A DNA stretch of 64,000 nucleotides, taken from assembly GCA_002633025.1 (NCBI GenBank), contig NMRB01000525.1, positions 189,527-253,526 of the forward strand. The letters are read 5' to 3'. Both the position numbers and the translations under genes were made by a program. Numbering within the stretch: position 1 is the first letter of the stretch; every line of letters begins with the position of its first letter. A model generated the notes under the pieces. The model saw nothing but the letters and a program-made list of their open reading frames with translations. It had not been told where the DNA came from and searched no databases. This document shows, piece by piece, positions 1 to 10,800 of the stretch. This DNA is from Notospermus geniculatus (lineage: Eukaryota; Nemertea; Pilidiophora; Heteronemertea; Lineidae).

Positions 1-361
1 GGGGGGGGGGGGGCTCCCCAGAATATTTCATGTGCCTGAACGCATTTTCTTGGCATCTGAGCAAGTGTCCTGAGAGGTTGGCGGACAACGGTCATTGCGG
101 AAATGGTCCACACAAAGTATCACAAACAAAAAAAGGGAATTCCCTGAAGGACTTTCCCCGACTGTAAAAGAGCTGTACAGTGATGATGAGAACAAACCCT
201 TATTCTGACCCTACAAAGTAATTTTCAGAAATTCAACTACCCGTTGCATCAGGATAGTGCATCATCTCCGATCGTGCCGAATTTTGACGTGAAACAAAGT
301 CTTTAAATGTGAGTTTTTCGACTGGAACACAGTCTTAAAGCACCTCCTATCACACTTATCT
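1..361. other. Unassigned left edge
   Basis: The window opens with 13 consecutive G bases, which looks like a homopolymer at a contig edge. The rest shows no open frame, TIR or splice-flanked segment that I recognise. The next HDC exon, encoding the ATLGTT-type region, is not here, so it must lie beyond the left edge. Confidence 0.5.
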
Positions 362-462
362 GAAGCAGGTCTCACGAGGGCGGTCATTTTGGGCGGTTCA
401 GCCAGGTTTTTGAATAGTGTCGAACCGCCTTCAAAACCACCCCCGTATGAGGTCTGCTTTAG
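362..462. repeat. Small imperfect foldback element
   Basis: The left arm begins GAAGCAGGTCTCACGAGGG and the right arm is its imperfect reverse complement, ending CTCATAC.. as TATGAGGTCTGCTT. The arms continue into GGCGGTT/AACCGCC. The whole piece is about 100 bp with no coding capacity. It resembles a degenerate MITE. No convincing target-site duplication is visible. Confidence 0.5.
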
Positions 463-533
463 TTTCTTCAGGAACTTTTGGTGAACTCAAGGAACAGTTA
501 ATTCAGCACTCACTTGAAAACTACCATTGACGG

Positions 534-686
534 TAGGGAGGTTTAGAAATCAAACGATAAACGTAAACGTTAACGACAACGTTATTTTTGTACAGAAAAT
601 GCAATATAAAATCTGGTTAATGTGTAGTATGAAAAATAACCTTGTCGTAAAATTTACGTTTATCGTTTGATTTCTAAACCTCCCTA
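534..686. mobile_element. MITE, family A (GGGAGGTTTAGAAATC ends)
   Basis: About 150 bp with near-perfect TIRs starting GGGAGGTTTAGAAATC and running on through AAACGATAAACG. TA stands at both ends. The interior (AACGTTATTTTTGTAC...) has no ORF of its own. The same family recurs at 2674, 23708, 36254 and 42027. It is non-autonomous, and the superfamily is uncertain because the duplication reads as TA at some sites and ATT at 23708. Confidence 0.85.
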
Positions 687-767
687 TTGTCTGCGCTTTG
701 GACGTCCACAGAGAGCACAGTAGTTGAGCTGGCAATCTCTCACGTGGAGGACCATTGCTCTACAGTT

Positions 768-1189
768 CATTCCACTTCCCAGTGGCGCGAGGTTTATCAA
801 CGATAGCTCCGCAACGGCTGGGTCAAATTTCACGAAACATACGTCAATCGACTTGTCTTTCTTGCCGGTGTCTTTCTGCTATCTTCATTTTTCGCGTAAG
901 GCCGACATAACGGATCCCTTTCTCAAAACCCATTTCATTTCGCTGAGGTGTTCAGTGCAGATTACACGCGCGCGATGCATTGCGCCATTTCAAAATGGCC
1001 GCCATTTCGGCCGTGAACATAAACTGTGATTGGTGAAAGAACTTTTTCTGTCGCGTTTTTCGGGAAAATGACAGTGATGATGGCTGTAGCGGCAAAAAAG
1101 ACAAATCGATTGATGTATGGTATGTCAAATTTGACCCAGCCGTTGCGGAGATATCGTTCATAAACCTCGCGCCAATTGGATGTGGAATG
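768..1189. mobile_element. MITE, family N (GGCGCGAGGTTTAT ends)
   Basis: About 420 bp with roughly 60 bp TIRs that carry GGCGCGAGGTTTAT, then CTCCGCAACGGCTGGGTCA. The centre contains AAAATGGCCGCCATTTCGG. Related copies lie at 23032-23464 and 35363-35782, and a fragment interrupts the ORF near 61017. The apparent ORFs on both strands here are products of the arms, not genes. Confidence 0.85.
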
Positions 1190-1356
1190 AAGGGTAGGCC
1201 TATTTTACACGGGGCCATCTAGTCTTGCGTGAAGGAAGTCAGTCAAGGCTTTCACTTGCTTTCATCCAAACTTCCCCAGTTATGACCCGATGGCTTACAG
1301 GACAATCGTGTTTAAAGCTGACCTATTTCCAGTACCCTAGCACAAGTCGTACCGGT

Positions 1357-1524
1357 AGCTAATAAAGACGTGAGGTGGCGCTGCAGTCGTCCACACGATC
1401 TCGAGTCGTAGCTAAGAAAGACGTAAGGTGGCGCTACAGTCGTCCACAGTCGATGAATGACGAAAAACTTTCAGTGTTACCATGGTTACGAATGATACAG
1501 CGCCACCTTACGCCTTTCTTAGCT
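1357..1524. repeat. Short direct and inverted repeat cluster
   Basis: The motif AGCTAA-AAAGACGT-AGGTGGCGCT occurs twice in direct orientation (from 1357 and from 1410) and once inverted (ending at 1524). Together they can form a small foldback. No coding function is seen. It lies 3' of the last visible HDC exon, on that gene's strand. Confidence 0.6.
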
Positions 1525-1656
1525 ACAACTAGAGATCAGCACTAACGGCTAGAGAATATTACTACAACAACGTCTTTATTTTGTAACGTCTTTATTTGCG
1601 GTTATAACCGCCCATAGATACAGCCTTATACCGAAAGAGGGCAGTACAGTACTTAC

Positions 1657-1800
1657 AAAGAAAGGTATAAAACCATCTTCCTTATCCTTAATAATGGCCG
1701 CCTTCAGGGTCTCACCCCGCAAGCTGAGTTTTTCGTCTGCTGGCAGGAAATGCATCTTTACCATCCCGATAAGGCCTGCCTTTTCAACTGAGGAATGCGC
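1657..1800 (-). CDS. HDC: HDC-like exon ([11 protein letters not shown]...IPFF)
   Basis: 144 bp, 48 residues, phase 0 at both ends. The acceptor is TTTGTTTCAG and the donor is GTAAGT. It begins [11 protein letters not shown], which continues the conserved SDQ-AHSSVE motif, and includes [15 protein letters not shown] and [11 protein letters not shown]. The following exon is beyond the window's left edge. Confidence 0.9.
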
Positions 1801-4800
1801 CTGAAACAAACGGACAGTTCAGCTTTAACACTGTAGATTTTTCTCCCGTAAAAGAATCTGACTGGTTGGAACATAATGTGGTCGCTGAAAATTACCATTT
1901 ACAGAACTTATACCCGCTGTACACGATCAAATTTTTCATCCAATTTTTTGAATATTCAGATTCCGGGCCTCAGTGTAGGCCTTTATTGAGCATATTCAGA
2001 AAATTGGATGAAAAATTTGATCGTGTACAACGGGCATATGGGCGGTTATGTCCGCATAAATTAGACGTGCCCAAAACGTATTTGTAAGTGTAAAACATAT
2101 GTTTTTGTGCCAAAACAGATATTTATGTGGACTTAAAGGTGAACTATCAGTATCTCGTTTGGAGAGCACGGGCATGTAAAGAACAGCTTTGAGCTCGAAA
2201 TAAACAGGAATCCACAACTGTATGTGTGGAAAGGAATTCCCCTGTGGGCTAGTTCAATTTCAATTCTACAAATTTAAAGTGCTTTTGCAAGTAATTCAAT
2301 TTCAAGACTACTGAACTGCCTTTGTAGAATAGTTCAGCTTTAAGTCTACAGCGTTGTCCATCGACGATGTCTTGGCGGCGACTTAGGATAAGTGTCAAGA
2401 CAAATGTTAGTATTAGTTGGGTCTTTCTTGGATTTTATCAAGATCCTCGTTTAGAAAGGATGAGCATGTTAAAGAGAATTTAATCCAGGTTTTTGCAAAG
2501 ACCTAATCATCTATGACCTTACGACGGAGTCTCTGGTTGAAAATGACAATATGCAAGGGGCTGAAAAGACTATTGTTTTGGCGGACAAGAATGTCTTTCC
2601 GCTATATTTTTTATATTGTTTTGACAATTTTGTCCAAAATAAAGCACAAAAAACGACACACAGTGTGACACAATAGGGAGGTTTAGAAATCAAACGATAA
2701 ACGCAAACGTTAACGACAACGTTATTTTTGTAAAATGCTTAATGTGTAGTATGAAAAATAACGTTAGTGAGCTTCTGCAAGCGCCCGGTTAGGCTCTACG
2801 ACGACGTTTATCTATTGCGTGAGTGCACCCAAACAATAGATAAACGTAGTCGTATGGCCTAACCGGGCGCTTGCAGAAGCTCTCTATTGTCGTAAAATCT
2901 ACGTTTATCGTTTGATTTCTAAACCTCCCTAAAATACTAGTAAATAAATCAAAGTCGTCTCCGATATTTGCAAATATCTGATAATGCTAAAAGAAAGTAG
3001 GCCCCTTCTCTTGTCTTTTATTTCGCGAAAGCTTTCACATTTACACGTATGGAAATTTACGACTGTTTTGGATTATTTGTCAAAAAAACAGCGACTGTAA
3101 CACTAAATGTTTTTCTCCTTTGCTGATTCCCTTAATCGCGTTAAATTAGTTGCCTTGTGTCAGCATCAATGAACTCTTTCATCTGTTTTATGCCAGTGCA
3201 GCACAGATCCATCCACATTTCTCCACTCTCACACGTTTTTTTTTTCTCTTCTTGTGTTTTCTCTGTTTGATTCCGGCACGGATTGGTAAAGTCCGGCAAC
3301 ATCTAACTTCGACCCAATGGAATGCAGAAGTGAGGAAATGTCATAAAAATGCCTTTACATCTATTTCATCAAAATCAGTCCAGCCAATCAGAAGTTAGGC
3401 CTAAATGTCATTTTTTTATGCTAAAGAGGCTGCCTCACGCTGGCGTGTCCACAGCGAGGATGTAGCAGTTGGGTTGTAGGAATTTCGAACATTTTTTTTA
3501 CTTTTCACACACCCCTTCACCAAGGTTATATAAACAGGAATAGGCCGTAATCGGATGCTATTTACCAAACACTTTCTTTGATCAAAAGTGTTACATCTTT
3601 ATGCAATATCCGACGTGTTTTCCGATACAGAGGCAAACTCGTCCCCAGTGGGTTTACGTACCTACAACACCACTGGAAAGGGCTGCAACCGGTACTACTT
3701 TAGGAATACTTGCGCATGCGCGTTGTCAGCATCAGCGCGTCGATATATACTAATTTTGAGGCGAATCACACCGAGGCTGGCACCCGCGGCATGATGTCAA
3801 ATAGTTCCCAACTAACTATTCGTTGAAATTGCTCTAATACTCAAACAACTTTTGGGGTATTACTTGGCTTTTTAGGCATATATGATACATGTATTTTCCA
3901 GTCATCAAAGAACGAAATATTGCGTGAAACAAATATTTTGGCACGCTGCCAGTGGTTGACCAGAAATTCTGGTCAAGACGTAGCCCTTGCCAGAGATATC
4001 CTCGGATGAGGTAGATCTGGGTACGAGATTGATACAGTGGGACGCTAAAACTTAGACCTGTCTCGCCAGACACTTCGCCCCTGATGCAAGGGGAAATCGT
4101 AACTTTCCTGTGAATCCACGGGATTATTGAGATAAAGAAGCGATAAATCAAACTTGCCTGATCTGAACAGTAGGCGACGAGTCTATCGTTTATAAAGGCG
4201 TCACTGAGTTCTCTGTTCTTAGCCTTGTACCGTCTGAGGGCTTCTGTCCGAGCCGCCATTAACGCTATGAAGGTTGACTCACTGGCTGTCGTCTGAAAAA
4301 GAATTATTCTTTTTACATGTAATTAAAAGTGATAATATCGTAAATGGCTATCTTTTGCCAGATTTCTGCTGTTCGAGTGCACTAGACGACAATATAGTCT
4401 ATGCTGTTCGAGTGCACTAGACGAAAATAAGTCTATGCTGTTCGAGTGCACTAGACGAAAATATAGTCTATGCTGTTAGAGTGCGCTAGACGAAAATTTA
4501 GCTTCTTTTAGATCTCAACTTTCATGCAAAACGCTTTCCAATGAAGGCCCTTAACGATTTCGAGTGTGTAGTTAGGTCCTGTTGTCAACTGTAAATTTAC
4601 TCAGTACACTAGGTTTTTTTGGGGGGGGGGGTTGTTCCAATTCATCTGAACTACTTTTCTGAAGGATACCTGTATTACTCCGCCTCCCATCGTCTGCTCG
4701 TTGCTGTGAAGGAATTCCTGCGGTAGACCGATCATTTTACCGAGCCAGTCCATGACGATGGTTTCAAGCTCTGTGCACGCCGGGCTTGAAGCCTGCATTG

Positions 4801-7800
4801 AAATGACAGGGGAGGATTGAGTAAATTTTAAAAAGATGCTCAAGAGGAAGAGAAAAACGTGACTCAAGGTGGCGCTACCACCGAATCGACCAAAAGTCGT
4901 CATGACGTCACTTTTGTCTCGGTTGTGTTGCCGTCGTGGGAAAATGTGTCTACATTTTTCTAGTGGAGTTGTTACGAAAACATTGGGCCGGATTTATAAA
5001 GAGATTTTAAGAAAAAAACATCGTTTTAACAAAAACGTTTCTAAAATCTCTCTGTGAATCCAAGTTTTAAAACTGGTCTAAAATCAGTTTTATATGAAAC
5101 CTCTTCATAAATCCGGCCCATTGTCTTTAATCATGTACCTAATGTTGAATTTCCATTAGGAACAAGAGCAGCGCAGAGAGTGGCATTTATGCCCCCGCAC
5201 GTATTTTGAGTTGGTTTCCCCTCAACATGTATACGGAATTTAATCAGATCGATCACGGATTTCAAGGAACTGTGTTCCTTGAAATTGACAGAATTTGATT
5301 TCAAGATGGCCGCTCTGGTTGCCATATTGAAAATGAACTTTGATTCCTTTTTGAATCATACATGATTCTCCTGTGAAGCAATTGATACATGTACATTTAC
5401 ATGTACCTCTACACTTCCACTTATGCTTGAAGACGATATTATCATAAAGGAATCAACCATAAAGGTTCAACTTACAAATTTAGTATTTTATGAATGTGGA
5501 CAGTATCCCTTTAAACTTCAATAGATTTGCATTCTGACTCTTCCATATGATAGGCAAGACCCTTCTGCACGTTCACTGCAAATTTTGTTGAATTCCGACT
5601 ACATGTAGTTGATCTTATGATACAAAAGGACTGAATTAATGAGAACCCCACGAACGATGTGAGCGCAGGGTCATCTGTGTACATTTGAATAGGCTAGCGT
5701 ACATTTACACAGGGAGCACTAATTGTGCTGTAAATAGCTCTGTCATCCTCAGAAATGGAATTCAAGGCATCAAGTTGACAGATTCATGTACCCCTTCTCC
5801 ACAAAAAAAGTTGAAGCCCCTGCCTATTACGTAAAGCCGAAATTCAGGCAGTGAGAGTCATCTGGTGGCAACAAATGAAGTGTATCCCTCAGTTAGTTCA
5901 TCGTTCGCAGTTAAACCTTTATGGTTGATTTCTTTTATGATATTATGCGAGATATTTTCATTTTTGATGCTGATAAATACATGTAGGAAAACGTTGTTAT
6001 CTTCTCAATAATAAATCTTCTAATGAAATCCAGCCTGCCAGACTGGCCTTAACGTGTCTGCGACTTAGCTGTTACAATTGATGATATCCTTGGGATCACA
6101 CATGTACACATGCAGTGAGCCCTAACTCTGGTCTGGAATATTTTCTACGGTGTATCATTTTTATCAAAAAAAATCATACCACGGTATGCGATCTCTAATG
6201 CTGCCGTGCAAAGGCAAAACCTAGTACGGTAACTCACATTTTGCTACTTTGGAGAAATGATGAATAAATGTGAGTTTGTTAAAACAGCACATTGATAAGA
6301 TAAACAACAAATCAAAACGTCAATGCTAAAACAAATGGAGGCGAAGGGAAATACGTTGGATCGATTTTTTCCACCCGCGCCCACAAACGCCTCGTGGAAA
6401 AGCAGCTTTAAGCTGCGTTTACCAGACATCCGGAACGCAGCCTTAGACTACGTTTAGCTGACACGCGGAATGCGGATTGCGGAACGCGGAAGCGGAAAAT
6501 GCAATGCATTTTCGTATACAACATATAGTTCCGCCGGGGATTCCGCATCCCTATACCGCATTCCGCATGTCTGGTAAACGCAGCTTTATAGATGATAAAT
6601 GAGGAAATTATTAGTGCTCGACTACAAAAATTGAAAATTTAAACCATAAGAAAAAATATAAGCTATACTGAACATTTACTCACCCACGTGAACCCTAGAC
6701 AGTTTATAGCGTCGGCTAACATGTCTCCTAGCAAAGAGGGGTAGCTATTCAGCGCCGGGAAATATGCATGCATGTACGGACTCTGCCAATGGGTCACCTG
6801 AAAAACACGGATGCGAGTATGGAAATACAATATTCAGAGTATTAAACCTCGGCCCGGTTGCATAAAACCTTACTAGGCCTAGTATCATACTAAGTTCTCC
6901 ACTAATCTCCATACTGTATATACTAGTAATATGGTTGCATAACACACTACTATAATGTTCTAAACTGCATACTAACTTCAGTGGTCAGGGGTACTACACT
7001 GTTAGAAATTATTAATTTTACAATAGTAATTTTGTAGTAATTTTACAGAAATTGCCTGCAGCAGAGTCCCCAGCACTTTCTGTAAATTTACATATGGTAT
7101 GATTCATGTTTTCCTGTATTGGTTGTACTTCATTGGACATCCCATTATGATGCCTTCTGAGATCAGTATGAAATATAATTTGGTCAGCCTCCAGTCAAGT
7201 CTCTGTTAACATTTATTTAAGTCTGTAATTTTACAGATCCAGTCCTGGGGACTCTGCTGCACAGATTTTCTGTAAAATCCTCTGTTATTTCTAACAGTGT
7301 AGTGAGTGAGTCACTAGTATGCTTCCAAATTCGATTAGGTTTGTGTCGATACAATGGCTGATGGACTTTGTCGCCTTGATCCCTTTGGAGGGTGACTTGA
7401 AAGTACCACCCGTCCGTCCAAAAATCTTTAAAACACACAAACCTCAGACTTGCACCCATGGTGACGGGAGACGTTCAACGGCGACGTGGGACGTATCGTC
7501 TAGGACATGAAGGCAACATTAGAGAGGATGCGCAGCTTTCCGACTCCGACTCCGGCTTCAACTACGAGAATGAATTGCAGTCCGCTATGGACATCCTTGA
7601 AGAAAACGATTTGACAGACGTTTGCAAATCGTAAAATGCCATAACTTTGTAGCCGAATAATTTTGACTCGTAATCGGAAGTGCACATAAATCGCAAATAT
7701 CAGAGTCGCCATGGTCGTGTCTCAAGTCGAACGACAACGGATTACGACTTCAATATTCATCCGCACTTCCAATTTATAAGGCCAAATTTTTCTGCCTTCA

Positions 7801-10800
7801 ATTTATGGTGTTTGACGAATTGAAAACTTCTATCAAATCGTGTTTATCAAGGATGTCCGTAGCGGATTGTAATTCATTCTGGTAGTTGAAGTCGGAGTCG
7901 GAGTCGGAAAGCTGCGCATCCTCTATATTTCTCCCGTTTAGCCGAAACTTACTTTAACGTGGCGGTCAATTTCATACTTGGGTACTAGGGGAAATAGTAC
8001 AGCTGTATCTAGTTGGTAAAGGCCGCCAAGTTCCAAGCTGAACTTAGCATTTGTAGGTTAAATAGCATATTAAATGTGCTGAAAATTAGCCATTCGAACT
8101 GTGACCAGCACATCGGAGAAGACGTCCTAGCTGCTGAACATGAGAATTGTATAAGGAATGTTTATTGTGTATACTGAAAAACAATGTATATACAATGTTT
8201 TGTACTTGAAAAACAATGTACAGTACCTGCATGTACCAAATTTATGGAATACCTTTGTGGGCAGGCATGAAGCTAAAATTACTCCACTTCTTAACGTCAT
8301 ATAAAAGTCATTAAATGATTCAAATATACACAGACACCCACTTAGAATCAACACAGAATAAGTACAAACTGGTTTCATTTGAAACAAAAGTTAATGGGTC
8401 CATTTCTAATTTGTACGACAATACTTACCGGAAAGTGGGGTTACCATGACGACATCAAAACACGACTTACGGAAACGACCGCTTTGCGACAGTAATATGA
8501 AGGAAATTGACAGAAGTAGTTTGATAAATACGAGTAGCGTGCTCAAAGGTTTTACACGTGTAATTTCATTAAATGAATCGCCTTCGATAAAGGATTAATT
8601 GCGTTTGATGGAGTGGATGATAGGATTAGTTACAGCCGATGAGTGAACGAGTTATTTAGTCAGCGTTTGAGCGTCTTTAAGTTGGAATCGATTCCGGGCT
8701 GAATTCCTAAACAATAGTGAGGTTTCGCAAATCTGACGACACACGAATTAGGGTGTGTTTCAAAAAGTGTCCCGTCCGAAAAAAATTGATTTTTGGCAAA
8801 ACACCATGGTTCTATGCCCAACATGTTGCTATAGATTGGGTGCAAATACCGTTGCTGTAGCTCCAATGGTTTTTGAGATATTTAGGAAAACTTGCCGTCC
8901 TTTTACTTTCCTACAAGAGTGTACATCTACATTTGAATAGGCTGACGTACATTTGCACATGGAGCACAAGTTGTCCTGTAAATCGCTCTGCTATCCTCAG
9001 AAATGGAATTGAAAGCATCAAGTTGACAGGTTCATGTACCTCTTCACCACAAAAAAAGTTGAAGCTCGTGCCTATTACGTAAAGTCAAAATTCAGGCAGT
9101 GAGAGACATCTGGTGGCAACACATGAAGTGTATCCCTCAGTAAGTTCATCGTTCGCAGTTAAACCTTTATGGTTGATTCCGTTATGGCGGTACATGATGT
9201 TGCTATTACCAAAAATAGATGATCTATTTTTGCAACTACATTTGTACATGTATCTCATTCGACAGCGTTGCCACTATAGCCTTGTTTATACTTCGACGCA
9301 CGACCATCGTCGGCGTCCGACGCGCGATCTTGCGTTGGACGCCGATCCCATCGTGCGATTTTGTCCGCGTCCTATCGCGGGAGTGTGAATGCTCTGGCGA
9401 TAAGATTTAGTTACATGAGTCATTACGTAACAACGGCGTAACCTATTTTCAACTCCGTAATACCGCCGTGGCATTGGAATTCAATGCATAAACATGAGCC
9501 TTTGATCCCATGACCACAAAACTCTTCATTCATTGGTAGGTCGCCGCGATCGGACGCAGAGAGTTCAAATTGGTTGAACTCTGGAAAATCGCACGCCAAG
9601 GAGTCGTGCGTCCTGACGCCGATGGCAATCGCAGAGGAACGCTGAAGTATGAATCAACACGACGATGTCGGCGTCCAGATTTTGATCGTGCGTCGGACGC
9701 CGNATTATTATTATAAGTTGTCCTGTAAATCGCTCTGCTATCCTCAGAAATGGAATTGAAAGCATCGAGTTGACAGGTTCATGTACCTCTTCACCACAAA
9801 GAAAGTTGAAGCTCGTGCCTATTACGTAAAGCCAAAATTCAGGCAGTGAGAGACATCTGGTGGCAACACATGAAGTGTATCCCTCAGTAAGTTCATCGTT
9901 CGCAGTTAAACCTTTATGGTTGATTCCGGTACATGATGTTGCTATTACCAAAAATAGATGATCTATTTTTGCAACTACATTTGTACATGTATCTCATTCG
10001 ACAGCGTTGCCACTATCTCAGATGGCGATATAGAGAATTTTACCATCGTACATGTACGTCTGAAGAATATGAGCTTGACAATCGCTACATGGCCTGTCTA
10101 TAATATATTAGTCTCGCCATTCTTTATATAGGATTTGTATCTGGAAACCGTTATACATGTATCGGATTTGTAGTGATTTTATCCAGGATTTATAGGTGAC
10201 AGTTTTTCCTGTGTTGTTAATTCCACCAGTTTCTTAGAAAAAGTTCTCAGTTATGTAAACATACTTACAATTATTATTCTCGTTAAGAAGCTGTGTTTTA
10301 GTGATTTTGTAATTCACCGAAAAATTCAACCGATTTTAAAACACTTGGTACCAAAGTTCTAGTCCATTTTCGCGCAAATTTTGAGCACCGCCCACTTCGG
10401 GGCACTTTTTCGCGATTAGAACGCGGTTCGCAGGAACCCGCTGTACGGAACCGCTTGATATTTCACCACCTGCCCTACCTATTGTCGGGCCAGGTCTGAA
10501 AGAAGGGATTCTTCGAACCGATCGATACTGACTGTATTTGGGGTGATTTTGTGGCGAAGTTTTTGCCGATATTTGACTGAACCCTGTGCAGGGCACAAAC
10601 CATATGCTGCCGTGTTTCCCCGTACTTCGATATCGCTGTGTGGAGACTGCGCTGGCCTCCCAGCTGGGAGGATCCGGAAATGTCCGAGCATCTCAAATTA
10701 ATAGTCGTAGGTGTTCGGGTCGGCAGGGCTGTTCCGACAGATGGCTTGACTCAACTAAGTTTCATTTCGAATGCAGTAGTACGGTGGGAGTGCAAACCGT

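Noticed and set aside
4367-4501. CRISPR-like array
   Set aside because: Units are contiguous without distinct spacers, and the DNA is clearly animal-type; it is a minisatellite.
10430-10750. Structured RNA (snRNA or rRNA fragment)
   Set aside because: The G/C-rich stems suggested an RNA gene, but no conserved U-RNA, 5S or 5.8S motif could be matched.
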